Assembly (NCBI GenBank): GCA_024693045.1
Contig: JAILLQ010000029.1
Span: 1-32,994 of the forward strand
DNA length: 32,994 nt
Direction of reading: 5' to 3'
From: Treponema sp.
Lineage (GTDB): Bacteria > Spirochaetota > Spirochaetia > Treponematales > Treponemataceae
The notes below the pieces were generated by a model. The model was not told where the DNA came from, searched no databases, and saw only the letters and a program-made list of their open reading frames with translations. Position numbers and translations under genes: made by a program. Positions within the stretch are counted from its first letter, which is position 1; every line of letters starts with the position of its first letter. Shown in pieces: positions 1-7,450 of the stretch.

Positions 1-1
1 G

Positions 2-427
2 TGGAGAAACTGGCAGGAAAGTGTATTAACAGACCTATTTTATAAAAATCAGGGAAAAAAAATTCTGGCAGCTGGAGACTTTAACCGAAACCTTAACGAG
101 TTCGAAATAATTTCAAACAAGGAAATAAGCCTAAAAAAAGAGGCAAACCTGAATTTAAGGGATTTTGCAGGTAACAGAAAGTTCGAAGTCTATTCTCCAT
201 GGATAAATGGAACAGGCACTTTTGTAAACCCTGGCTCCTATTATTACGATGGGAACTGGGAAAGAATCGATCACTTTTTTTCCTCTGTAGAAGTAAAAAT
301 GCTAGACTTTTACCCCTTAAGCGACGGCCCCTGGTGCAGCAAAGAAAACCTGCGCCCATTGAGCTACAAAGTGTACAATTCATCCGGCTATTCCGACCAC
401 CTGCCCATCCAATGTATAATCGAGTGA
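2..427 (+). CDS. endonuclease/exonuclease/phosphatase family protein, 3' part only
   Basis: The window opens inside this gene. Frame 2 is open from the first base to a TGA at 425-427, giving the last 141 residues. The family signatures are present in order: AAGDFN (the metal/phosphate-binding GDFN motif), ERIDHFF (the family's RIDY/H motif) and SDHLPI (the terminal catalytic SDH motif). Members are metal-dependent phosphodiesterases acting on nucleic acids, inositol phosphates or sphingomyelin, so the substrate cannot be told from this fragment. The start and any signal peptide lie outside the window. The family is clear; the specific function is open. Confidence 0.8.
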   Translation, partial: WRNWQESVLTDLFYKNQGKKILAAGDFNRNLNEFEIISNKEISLKKEANLNLRDFAGNRKFEVYSPWINGTGTFVNPGSYYYDGNWERIDHFFSSVEVKMLDFYPLSDGPWCSKENLRPLSYKVYNSSGYSDHLPIQCIIE

Positions 428-507
428 CACCTATAAGCTAAAATTGGCGGGCAGCAAGGAGAAGGGTTTCCGAAGCATTTTGAGTGGCTTTTGGCGTATG
501 CCATCAT

Positions 508-552
508 AAAAAGTTACAAGGATTTGCATAGCAAACCGCAGTAACTTTTTTT
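508..552 (+). terminator. hairpin with T-run after the phosphatase gene
   Basis: AAAAAGTTAC at 508-517 pairs with GTAACTTTTT at 541-550 and is followed by more Ts. The 23-nt interior holds a second small stem, TTTGC (523-527) with GCAAA (531-535). It resembles an intrinsic terminator, but it sits 80 bp after the stop codon and inside a repeated element. The same hairpin recurs at 816-860, so it may belong to the repeat rather than to the gene. Confidence 0.5.
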
Positions 553-619
553 CCAAAAAACTTGCCTATAGGTCAAAATTGGCGGGTACGGAGCAAAAGC
601 AAATGGCAACCGAGACATT

Positions 620-681
620 CTGTGCGTGTGCGATTTCTGCAAGAAATCGCAAGTAAATAAAACAAAACCTTGCACGCACAG
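620..681. repeat. nested inverted repeats between the two direct repeats
   Basis: An outer 9-bp stem (CTGTGCGTG at 620-628 with CACGCACAG at 673-681) encloses a perfect inner 9-bp stem with a GCA loop (GCGATTTCT at 630-638 with AGAAATCGC at 642-650). The pairing is exact enough to suggest a structured RNA or a protein-binding DNA element. Nothing shows whether it is transcribed. Confidence 0.6.
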
Positions 682-964
682 CCATGTCGAATTGACACGC
701 TTTTGAGCAAGTACCACCCTTCTCTCCTTTTTCTTTGCCTATAGGTCAAAATTGGCGGGCAGCAAGGAGAAGGGTTTCCGAAGCATTTTGAGTGGCTTTT
801 GGCGTATGCCATCATAAAAAGTTACGAGGATTTGCATAGCAAACCGCAGTAACTTTTTTCCAAAAAAACACTCAACCCATGCTGTAGGAATGCCCTTCGA
901 CTGAATGCCCGCCAATTTTGTACAGCATATTTATTTTTTTTCCCCTTTATTGTATTCTTTCCCC

Positions 965-2140
965 ATGAACGAATTACAACTTAAATACGGATGTAACCCA
1001 AACCAGAAACCGGCTAGGGTTTTTATGGAAGACGGAAAAGATTTGCCAATCACAGTATTAAACGGCAGACCTGGATTTATTAATCTGCTTGATGCTTTTA
1101 ACGGCTGGCAGCTTGTAAAAGAACTCAAGGAAGCTACCGGACTTCCAGCAGCAACCTCATTTAAGCACGTAAGCCCAGCAGGTGCCGCAGTAGGAAAACC
1201 ATTAAGCGACACACTCAAAAAAATCTACTTTACAGACAATGTTGAACTCACTCCTTTGGCTTGTGCTTATGCCCGTGCTCGTGGAGCAGACCGCATGAGT
1301 TCTTTCGGAGATTTCATTTCCCTCAGTGATGAATGTGATGAAGCTACAGCCCTTCTTATCAAAAAAGAAGTTTCAGATGGAATCATCGCTCCTGGATATT
1401 CAGAAAAAGCTCTTGAAATCCTTAAGGCAAAAAAAGGCGGAAACTACTGCGTAATTCAGATTGATGCAAACTACACTCCAGCTGACCTTGAAAAGAAACA
1501 GGTATTCGGAGTTACTTTTGAACAGGGACACAACTTCCTTAAAATTGACGAATCTTGCCTTTCTAATATCGTAACTAAAAACAAAAACATGTCTGCTGAC
1601 GACAAGATGAATCTTGTAATCAGCCTTATCGTTCTTAAATACACACAGTCTAACTCGGTTTGCTATGTAAAAGACGGACAGGCAATCGGAATTGGTGCCG
1701 GACAGCAGAGCCGCGTTCACTGTACTCGTCTTGCAGGTCAGAAGGCAGACAACTGGTGGTTGCGCCAGAGCCCACAGGTTCTTGGACTTGAATTTGTAGA
1801 CGGTATCAAGCGCGCAGACCGCGATAACACAATCGATGTGTATATTGGCGATGAATACGAAGATGTTCTTGCAGAAGGAAAATGGCAGAAACTCTTTAAG
1901 GTAAAACCAGCTGTATTCACCCGCGAAGAAAAACGCGCATGGCTGGACAAAAACACAGACGTTGCAATCGGTTCAGATGCTTTCTTCCCATTCGGAGACA
2001 ACATCGAAAGGGCCCGCAAATCAGGTGTAACAGTTGTAGCTCAGCCAGGTGGCTCAGTTCGCGACGACCAGGTAATCGAAACCGCCGACAACTACAACAT
2101 GTCAATGGCCTTCACCGGAATCCGCCTCTTCCACCATTAA
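965..2140 (+). CDS. purH: AICAR formyltransferase (PurH transformylase domain only)
   Basis: This 391-residue protein matches the C-terminal AICAR transformylase half of PurH, which formylates AICAR from 10-formyl-THF in the penultimate step of IMP synthesis. Landmarks are KYGCNPNQ near the N terminus, SFKHVSPAGAA with the catalytic Lys67-His68 pair, RGADRMSSFGDFI, QSNSVCY, GIGAGQQSR and FFPFGDN. The N-terminal MGS-like IMP cyclohydrolase domain of ordinary PurH (about 520 residues) is absent, so cyclisation must be done by another protein. ATG 965 is preferred over the in-frame ATG at 905: homology begins with MNELQLKYGC, and the earlier start falls in the repeat motif at 908-919. There is no clear Shine-Dalgarno; the upstream DNA is pyrimidine-rich. 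The last three codons lie in a tandem duplication (2131-2300). Some authors name this single-domain form purV. Confidence 0.93.
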   Translation: MNELQLKYGCNPNQKPARVFMEDGKDLPITVLNGRPGFINLLDAFNGWQLVKELKEATGLPAATSFKHVSPAGAAVGKPLSDTLKKIYFTDNVELTPLACAYARARGADRMSSFGDFISLSDECDEATALLIKKEVSDGIIAPGYSEKALEILKAKKGGNYCVIQIDANYTPADLEKKQVFGVTFEQGHNFLKIDESCLSNIVTKNKNMSADDKMNLVISLIVLKYTQSNSVCYVKDGQAIGIGAGQQSRVHCTRLAGQKADNWWLRQSPQVLGLEFVDGIKRADRDNTIDVYIGDEYEDVLAEGKWQKLFKVKPAVFTREEKRAWLDKNTDVAIGSDAFFPFGDNIERARKSGVTVVAQPGGSVRDDQVIETADNYNMSMAFTGIRLFHH

Positions 2141-2300
2141 TCAGTTTTCCGCCAGGAAAACTGACGACTTGGGTTAAAGAATTTATAATTTCTAAATTAA
2201 TAATCCCCCAAGTCGCCACCATTAATCAGTTTTCCGCTAAGGAAAACTGACGACTTGGGTAAAGAAACTAAACTTTCTAAATTGATAATCCCCCAAGTCG
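2131..2300. repeat. tandem 85-bp duplication at the purH 3' end
   Basis: Copies at 2131-2215 and 2216-2300 are the same length and differ at only a few positions. Each begins with the bases encoding His-His-stop of purH and contains two strong hairpins: CAGTTTTCC with GGAAAACTG (4-5 nt loop), and CGACTTGGG with CCCAAGTCG around an AT-rich loop. Copy 2 therefore carries a non-functional duplicate of the gene's end. The hairpins could protect the 3' end of the mRNA or act as terminators. Confidence 0.9.
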
Positions 2301-2305
2301 CAGAA

Positions 2306-2334
2306 AGAGTCTTCCCCGCGAAGGCTCTTTTTTT
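2306..2334 (+). terminator. Rho-independent terminator of purH
   Basis: A 9-bp stem (AGAGTCTTC at 2306-2314 with GAAGGCTCT at 2320-2328, one G-U pair) with a short C-rich loop is followed by a run of seven Ts. It closes the purH transcript just before the promoter of the next operon. Confidence 0.9.
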
Positions 2335-2335
2335 A

Positions 2336-2364
2336 TTGACAATAACTTAAATGAAATATATATT
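2336..2364 (+). promoter_or_regulatory. sigma-70-type promoter of the PadR operon
   Basis: TTGACA (2336-2341) is a perfect -35 box, separated by 17 bp from TATATT (2359-2364), a good -10 box. It lies 87 bp upstream of the padR-like start and immediately after the purH terminator. Confidence 0.8.
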
Positions 2365-2415
2365 TACTACGACACACATACTACGACTATCGTTACATCG
2401 ACTAATAATGTAACG
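2365..2415 (+). promoter_or_regulatory. candidate PadR operator: direct and inverted repeats
   Basis: Just downstream of the -10 box, the 9-mer TACTACGAC occurs twice (2365-2373 and 2379-2387). It is followed by an inverted repeat, CGTTACAT (2391-2398) and ATGTAACG (2408-2415), with a 9-bp spacer. PadR-family regulators commonly bind dyads with ACAT/ATGT half-sites and repress their own operon. Position and sequence make autoregulation by the first gene likely, although binding is not demonstrated. Confidence 0.65.
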
Positions 2416-2450
2416 ACAATCAAAGTAAAACCCAAGTCTAGAGGTAATTA

Positions 2451-2795
2451 ATGATTACAATCAGCAGTGATGTTATACGAGGTTATAACGACACAATGAT
2501 TTTGTACCTTTTGACAAAAAAAGCTTCCTATGGATATGAAATTTCCAAGGACATAAAGGCCCTTACAGAAGAAAAATACATTATAAAAGAAACAACCCTG
2601 TATTCAGCCTTTACTAGAATGGAAAAAAACGGCTATATCCAGTCCTATTCAAAAGAAGCAGATAATGGTAAGCGCAGAACTTACTATAAAATCACTCCAA
2701 AAGGCCAGGATTATTACATTCAAAAATGTGAAGAATGGAATCTTACAAAAGAAGTTGTTGAAAAATTCATCCAATTTAGTCAGGAGAGTAAATAA
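2451..2795 (+). CDS. PadR-family transcriptional regulator
   Basis: This 114-residue protein is a typical minimal PadR winged helix. Recognisable stretches are ILYLLTKKASYGYEI (helix 1-2), ETTLYSAFTRMEKNGYI (recognition helix) and GKRRTYYKITPKG (the beta wing), followed by a C-terminal dimerisation helix. Size and motif order match small PadR proteins that sense envelope stress or small ligands. AGAGGT at 2440-2445 is a good ribosome binding site. It is the first gene of a three-gene operon: its stop overlaps the next start by one base. The inverted repeat in its leader suggests autorepression. Confidence 0.92.
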   Translation: MITISSDVIRGYNDTMILYLLTKKASYGYEISKDIKALTEEKYIIKETTLYSAFTRMEKNGYIQSYSKEADNGKRRTYYKITPKGQDYYIQKCEEWNLTKEVVEKFIQFSQESK

Positions 2796-3283
2796 TGGAA
2801 ACAATATTAAATTATATTGAACAAACATTCAAAAACCTTCCACAAACAAATGAAGTCCTTAAGGCAAAAAAAGAACTCTGCCAGATGATGGAAGACAAAT
2901 ACTGCGAATTAAAAAAAGAAGGCAAATCCGAAAACGAAGCCATAGGAACTATAATTTCCGAATTTGGCAACCTGGAAGAACTTTCAGAAGACCTTGGCAT
3001 TAAAGATATTTATTCCAGCAATAAAAGTAAGACTTCAAGTAGTGACGACATTTACAATTGTGAAGAGGTAATCAGTAAAAACCCAAAGACTAAATATAAA
3101 AACAGAACCTTAAAAACAATAATGGAAGTTTACTGGCCAACCGTAACCTGTATATATTTTGCAGTTTCATTTATAACCTTTAAGTGGAATTACACATGGA
3201 TAATATGGATTGCTGCCGCTATTTTACAACCAATATTAAATAATTTTTTTACAGAAGAAAAGGAAGAAGACTTATATGAATAA
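2795..3283 (+). CDS. HAAS-like (DUF1700/permease-prefix-like) membrane protein
   Basis: This 162-residue protein has an N-terminal helical domain (about residues 1-70, with the pattern KKELCQMMEDKY and NEAIGTIISEFGN) of the kind found in DUF1700/HAAS proteins. A polar linker and two closely spaced hydrophobic segments follow (about 115-130 and 133-150), then an acidic C terminus. In Firmicutes such proteins sit between a PadR regulator and a DUF4097 protein and are thought to relay membrane signals to PadR. Here the order is the same, with start-stop overlaps on both sides that indicate translational coupling. The domain assignment rests on pattern and context; the biochemical role is inferred. 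Confidence 0.78.
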   Translation: METILNYIEQTFKNLPQTNEVLKAKKELCQMMEDKYCELKKEGKSENEAIGTIISEFGNLEELSEDLGIKDIYSSNKSKTSSSDDIYNCEEVISKNPKTKYKNRTLKTIMEVYWPTVTCIYFAVSFITFKWNYTWIIWIAAAILQPILNNFFTEEKEEDLYE

Positions 3284-4034
3284 AAAAATTTATCTCTTAC
3301 TAATTTGGATTATAACTTTAGCATGCATTATCGGTGGTTTTTCTTATCATACAAAAGTTTTTGCAAAAGACATGAATTTCCACCTTGAATTGAATAACGA
3401 TGAAAGTTCTGATAATTATGATGACTTAAAACTTAACCTGGAAAAATTCGCAACACTTAAACTTGATGCAAAAGTAATGTCAGTAAATACTTGCAGGGGA
3501 GATAACTTTGCTCTTACCTGCAGATATAATAAGGATTACCTAAAACCTTCAATTTCCTATGAAAATAATTGCCTCAAAATTGAACAAAAGTCTTTTAAAA
3601 ATAAAATTGGCAATAACAAATGCCATCTGGAACTTGTTATCCCTGATAATACCCAGCTAGAAGAAATCGATATTGAAGTTGATGTAGGTGCTGTAGAAAT
3701 AACCAACATAGACACAAAAGAGTTAGACATTTCTACAAATGTAGGCGCAGTAGAAATCTCAAATACAAAGGCAAATGAATTAGAACTTTCTTCAGATGTA
3801 GGAGCAATAGAAGTCTCTGATGTAGATTTTGAAAAGGCGGATTTATCTTCAAATGTAGGAGCAATAGAAGTAACACTTTTAAATCCAATTTCAGAATACG
3901 CTATAGAAGTGTCATCTGATGTAGGAGCAATCAGCGTAAATGAAAAAGGATTCAAAAGGCACTATTCACAAAGAGCTGACACCGGAAAATCTTTAAAGGC
4001 AAAAACTAATGTTGGCGCCATAGAAATAAATTAA
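3276..4034 (+). CDS. DUF4097/Toastrack-like exported protein
   Basis: This 252-residue protein has one N-terminal hydrophobic segment (residues 5-23) serving as signal or anchor. A repetitive beta region follows, in which VGA(V/I)-type strands recur six times at roughly 20-residue spacing (for example DVGAVEI, NVGAIEV, DVGAISV). This is typical of the DUF4097 beta-repeat family (B. subtilis YvlB, the Toastrack domain), which occurs with PadR and HAAS proteins in envelope-stress modules. The start overlaps the upstream stop by 8 bp. The exported repeat is the probable sensor or effector arm and the PadR protein the transcriptional arm; the stimulus is unknown. It ends 11 bp from the convergent barrel gene. 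Confidence 0.78.
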   Translation: MNKKIYLLLIWIITLACIIGGFSYHTKVFAKDMNFHLELNNDESSDNYDDLKLNLEKFATLKLDAKVMSVNTCRGDNFALTCRYNKDYLKPSISYENNCLKIEQKSFKNKIGNNKCHLELVIPDNTQLEEIDIEVDVGAVEITNIDTKELDISTNVGAVEISNTKANELELSSDVGAIEVSDVDFEKADLSSNVGAIEVTLLNPISEYAIEVSSDVGAISVNEKGFKRHYSQRADTGKSLKAKTNVGAIEIN

Positions 4035-4045
4035 AAGTATTTCTT

Positions 4046-5428
4046 TTAAAACTTTTTCTTAAACTTATAAGTATATGAAAGAGGGAAAGATATGCTGGTA
4101 ATTCCATCATGTCTTTCCTTGTTCAAATCAATACGAACCCCTCCAGTTACTTTTCCGGCATTATTTGGCAGAGTGATTCCTAACCTTGGATAAATGGTAT
4201 ACCAGACATCATCAGAGTTGTTAATCATAGTGCGCAATTTAAAGCTGCACTGAGTTTCTACAAAATCATTTATATCGTAGCAAATACGAAGTTGTGCATA
4301 CAAAGGAATAGAATTTTCTGTGTATTCATCAGTTCGAACGGCTTCCCAAGTTTTTTTCTTGTACTTGTACTTATATTTTACATAAGTTTCACCGCGTACA
4401 ATTGTAGAAGTATCTTCGCTGAGCAAATACATTTCACCATTGTATTTTACAAAATATTTTATATTTCCTATGTATTCATTTGTAAGACCACTTATAAAAT
4501 CGCCATAAATGCTAAGCCCTATATTCCTGAAATTATAACCGGCAGAAAGTCCCATGGCATATTTTGTAGTCTGCTTTTTGTACTCGTAAACATCGTTATC
4601 ATCATCATCACTTCTAGTAACCTGCTCTTCCGGAAGATAATCCGAATCGGTAAAGTTATAGTAGAAGCCTGCATTTAAAATAAGATTGTTTACAGCAGTA
4701 AGACCTGCAAAAATACCATACTTTCTTTCTGAACTGGTCAAATCGTGAGCTGTAAATCCTAAATCAAAGAACTGTTCTACCCCCACATTTGCACCAAAAT
4801 CAATTGCCGCATCAGAGGAAGAAACTGTTGCTCCTCCTGCAAATTTTGCGTAGTAATCATAGAAAGAGCCCCATTTCCATGTACTTGTAGCACCAAAAGC
4901 AAAGCCCTTACTCATAACTCCCACGTCTCCAGAAGAATAATAAGCTTCATAACCAAGAGAATTTGTTAGAAGTCTGCCATATTTAGTAGTATCATCTGCA
5001 GCAGCCAGATAAGCAGAAGGAATTGCAAAATAATTGTTGTAATCATTTCCAAATACCAATCCAAACTGCTTAATCGGCTTAAAGTGCAAAAATCCTGTAG
5101 GTACAAATAAAAGGTCAGGAATTTCTTCTTCATCTTCATCTGAAGACTCATATGAAGAATTTACATAATTATAAAGAGTATCCAGACGGAAACGAGCATC
5201 AAGAAGTTTTGATTCAAAATCTATTTGCAGGCGGTCTCCTAATCCAAAAATATCCTGAGTTAAAACCTGATCATTAATATCAGTTTCAGTGCTTTTAGTG
5301 CAAAGGTCATAATCGCCCATTTCATCTAAATCACCACCAACTGTATTTTTTATCGTCAACTTTGTAGATTCTGCCCAAGTTGAAAAGCATAACAATAGCG
5401 TAACTGCAAAAATCAAAGTTTTTTTCAT
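4046..5428 (-). CDS. putative outer-membrane beta-barrel protein
   Basis: Not matched to a named family. The protein has 460 residues from the ATG at 5428, chosen because it gives a clean signal peptide (MKKTLIFAVTLLLCFSTWAES) and has a GGGAG ribosome binding site 5 bases upstream. An in-frame ATG 48 bases earlier lacks both. The mature part alternates polar and hydrophobic/aromatic residues, is rich in Tyr, Asn and Gly, and ends in an aromatic residue (KKKF), as outer-membrane barrels do. Phrases such as YPRLGITLPNNAGKVTGGVRIDL resemble barrel strands with short turns. It stands alone as a transcript, preceded by a hairpin leader and by the palindrome also found upstream of the 8107 gene, so shared control is likely. 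Confidence 0.7.
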   Translation of the reverse strand: MKKTLIFAVTLLLCFSTWAESTKLTIKNTVGGDLDEMGDYDLCTKSTETDINDQVLTQDIFGLGDRLQIDFESKLLDARFRLDTLYNYVNSSYESSDEDEEEIPDLLFVPTGFLHFKPIKQFGLVFGNDYNNYFAIPSAYLAAADDTTKYGRLLTNSLGYEAYYSSGDVGVMSKGFAFGATSTWKWGSFYDYYAKFAGGATVSSSDAAIDFGANVGVEQFFDLGFTAHDLTSSERKYGIFAGLTAVNNLILNAGFYYNFTDSDYLPEEQVTRSDDDDNDVYEYKKQTTKYAMGLSAGYNFRNIGLSIYGDFISGLTNEYIGNIKYFVKYNGEMYLLSEDTSTIVRGETYVKYKYKYKKKTWEAVRTDEYTENSIPLYAQLRICYDINDFVETQCSFKLRTMINNSDDVWYTIYPRLGITLPNNAGKVTGGVRIDLNKERHDGITSISFPLSYTYKFKKKF

Positions 5429-5450
5429 TTTTACTCCCATACACAACATA

Positions 5451-5478
5451 GTTTGAAAAAAGCCTAACATTTTCAAAC
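5451..5478 (-). other. hairpin in the leader of the barrel mRNA
   Basis: GTTTGAAAA (5451-5459) and TTTTCAAAC (5470-5478) form a perfect 9-bp stem with a 10-nt loop, ending 22 bp upstream of the start codon and just above the ribosome binding site. It may stabilise the mRNA or affect translation. Confidence 0.5.
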
Positions 5479-5481
5479 TGT

Positions 5482-5517
5482 AATGATAAAAATTACATGT
5501 AGGTAATTTTTATCATT
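5482..5517. promoter_or_regulatory. 36-bp palindrome, copy 1 (candidate operator)
   Basis: AATGATAAAAATTAC (5482-5496) and its perfect complement (5503-5517) flank a 6-bp spacer. It lies 54-89 bp upstream of the barrel gene start. The same 15-bp left arm with the same 6-bp spacer recurs at 8142-8177 in front of another minus-strand unit that has no gene ending beside it, which argues against a simple terminator. The likeliest reading is a binding site for a dimeric regulator shared by the two units. Confidence 0.7.
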
Positions 5518-5552
5518 GCTTATATTTTACAGATTAGAAGTCCTTTGTATAA

Positions 5553-7412
5553 CTACTTGCTTGCCTTATAGCTAGAAGGAGTAAAGCTTCCTTTAGAACT
5601 TCCACCGCTAACTGTTGGCATACTTGAATAAAGCCCCTTGAAATTTGTACCGCCGCTAAATGTACAACCGGTATAAATTGTATACGAAGTTCCATTAGAC
5701 ATATTTCCATTTGAAGCAAACATTTCAGAGAAACCACTTGCTGCACTTGGAAGAGTACAAGCATATACAACATTTCCAGAAGAATCTTTGATTGCCATAT
5801 TGTTACCGGCACTACCAGCATAGCTAGATGAAAGTGTTGCAAGAACCTGTTTTAATGAATAAGAAACGCTCATACCGCCCTTGTCAAAACCAGCCAAAGT
5901 TCCGCCAGAAATAGTAATTTGTCCGTCTGCATCAATTGCATTTTCTCCATTACCTAAAGTTACTGGAATAACTACTCCTCCTGTAATCTGAATAGTACCG
6001 TTTGAATCAAGAGCATCTCCGCCTGCATAAACATAAACATTACCACCAGAAATCTTTACAGAACCAGAAGAAGCACTGGCATTAAAACCGTCGTCACCGG
6101 CATTTACAGAAACAGAGCCGCCTGTAACCTGAATAAGGTATTGTCCTTCAATTCCTTCAGGAGCAAATTTTAAAGTATCACTTGCAGCTACACCGTCTGC
6201 ATCATAATAAGAAATTGTAGAAGAACTTGAAGATGATGAACCCGGGTGTCCTCCAAATCCGCCTGTACCTGCATCGGAAGAATAAGCTGTTCCTGAAGAT
6301 ACAATATCAAGACTTCCGCCATTTACATAAACATAATTTGAGTTAATACCTTTACCAGTTGTCGCAGAAAGACTGATTGTACCGCCATTTATTGTAACTT
6401 TGCTTGAACTTGTATCACCATCTGTTTTAATTCCGTTTGCTTTTCTGAACTTTGTTGTACCAGATGTTGCAATAGCACCTGTACCAGTAAATTTAATAGT
6501 ACCGTCATTGATTGTTACACTTTCATCACCCAAAATACCATTTTTACCGTCAGAAGTAAGAGTAAATGTACCACCGTCAATAACAAGGGCAGTTTTTGTT
6601 GCAATACAGTTTTTGTAAGCCTGTTTGATTGTAAGAGAACCTGAACCATTTATGGTCAAATTACTTTTACAGTACAAAGATCCTTTGCTGTCACTACCTT
6701 CTTCAACAACACTACCGCTTCCACAGTAAATGTAAGTGTCTCCATCTGAATTCGTAGTTCCTGCTAAAGAAGAATCTGTTGTGTAGTAAGCCCCATAACC
6801 AGTTCCATAGACACGGCCATCGGCAAAAGTGTTTGTTCCGCTCAAATTTACTATTGCCGGAGACCCCTTTGTAATTTCAAGACATGGATAGCTTGAAGAA
6901 GTGATTGTTGCATTATTCAGATAAACTGCAATTTTATTACTTCCGTTTGACTGAATCTTTACACCACCCTTTGTTGCTGTTCCACTCAGGTAAACAGCCA
7001 GGTCATAAGTAGCAGATTGAGCATCAATTTTTACAAGCCCTGTAGATTCCCCACTGTTTTTTGTGTACTTAACAGTTACCAATCCATCTGTAAAAACAGA
7101 AGCTGCATCTCCACCTACATTAAGATCTGTAAAAGTTGAGTTGTCGTTTGACCACTTACCTTCAGAAAGATTTACATACAGAACTTTTGAGTAAGTTGAT
7201 GTATCAACAGTAGAAGAACTTGAATAAGAAGTCGTAGTTTCTGCAGAAAGCCCGCTTGATGATTCTGTGTAAGAACCGCTAAGAGAAACTCCTGAAGAAC
7301 TTGCTGTATTCATAAGAGAAAGCAAATTATCGCTGCTAGAACTATCAACAGTACAAGCTGAATTTCCCAAAAATAAGCCCAAAACGGCTAAAATTCCTAA
7401 AAATTTTTTCAT
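5553..7412 (-). CDS. DUF4353-type carbohydrate-binding beta-helix lipoprotein
   Basis: This 619-residue protein starts with a lipoprotein-like signal ending in GNSAC (Cys20), then a Ser/Thr-rich linker (about 21-75). The rest is short repeats of a right-handed beta-helix: NGGTISLSATTGKGINS, DGGTFTLTSDGKNGI, VTGGSVSVNAGDDGFNA, ISGGNVYVYAGGDALDS, ITGGVVIPV, ISGGTLAGF. The repeated (I/V)xGGxxxVxxGxDGhxx pattern with a GxDA(L/I)D turn is that of the DUF4353 family, whose studied members bind acidic plant polysaccharide in a calcium-dependent way. A poly-Ser stretch lies near residue 380. GGGAG precedes the start. It follows the 218-residue secreted protein by 38 bp and is probably co-transcribed with it. 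A surface polysaccharide-binding role fits a gut or rumen spirochaete, but the ligand is not known. Confidence 0.83.
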   Translation of the reverse strand: MKKFLGILAVLGLFLGNSACTVDSSSSDNLLSLMNTASSSGVSLSGSYTESSSGLSAETTTSYSSSSTVDTSTYSKVLYVNLSEGKWSNDNSTFTDLNVGGDAASVFTDGLVTVKYTKNSGESTGLVKIDAQSATYDLAVYLSGTATKGGVKIQSNGSNKIAVYLNNATITSSSYPCLEITKGSPAIVNLSGTNTFADGRVYGTGYGAYYTTDSSLAGTTNSDGDTYIYCGSGSVVEEGSDSKGSLYCKSNLTINGSGSLTIKQAYKNCIATKTALVIDGGTFTLTSDGKNGILGDESVTINDGTIKFTGTGAIATSGTTKFRKANGIKTDGDTSSSKVTINGGTISLSATTGKGINSNYVYVNGGSLDIVSSGTAYSSDAGTGGFGGHPGSSSSSSSTISYYDADGVAASDTLKFAPEGIEGQYLIQVTGGSVSVNAGDDGFNASASSGSVKISGGNVYVYAGGDALDSNGTIQITGGVVIPVTLGNGENAIDADGQITISGGTLAGFDKGGMSVSYSLKQVLATLSSSYAGSAGNNMAIKDSSGNVVYACTLPSAASGFSEMFASNGNMSNGTSYTIYTGCTFSGGTNFKGLYSSMPTVSGGSSKGSFTPSSYKASK

Positions 7413-7450
7413 TTCATACTCCCTATAAACTCCCCTTACGAATACTATTC

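Larger units (their letters stand above)
440..868. repeat. 121-bp direct repeat (copies 440-560 and 748-868) with spacer
   Basis: Two copies of about 121 bp, offset by 308 bp, differ at only a couple of positions (one A/G change and one T in a T-run). Each copy starts with AAAATTGGCGGG and contains a short TGGC-GTAT-GCCA hairpin and the GTTAC/GTAAC hairpin near its end. The 12-mer AAAATTGGCGGG also occurs at 575-586 and, inverted, at 908-919. No convincing gene lies in 428-964; the short ORFs here are made of this repeat. It looks like a dispersed intergenic element, with no transposase or obvious coding capacity. Confidence 0.85.

Noticed and set aside
514..815. Two minus-strand ORFs (67 and 80 residues) sharing PPILTYRQ
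   Set aside because: The shared peptide is only the repeated intergenic DNA motif read in reverse; no ribosome binding site or protein-like composition.
905..964. Upstream ATG of purH
   Set aside because: Homology starts at 965, and the extra residues are encoded by the inverted repeat motif and a pyrimidine tract.
3557..3955. 132-residue antisense ORF opposite the DUF4097 gene
   Set aside because: It mirrors the VGA repeats of the real gene, has no ribosome binding site and lies in a well-supported operon on the other strand.
5482..5517. Palindrome as a plain terminator for the DUF4353 gene
   Set aside because: Its near twin at 8142-8177 lies between divergent genes where no transcript ends, and neither has a separate T-run; an operator fits both sites better, though a dual role at copy 1 is possible.
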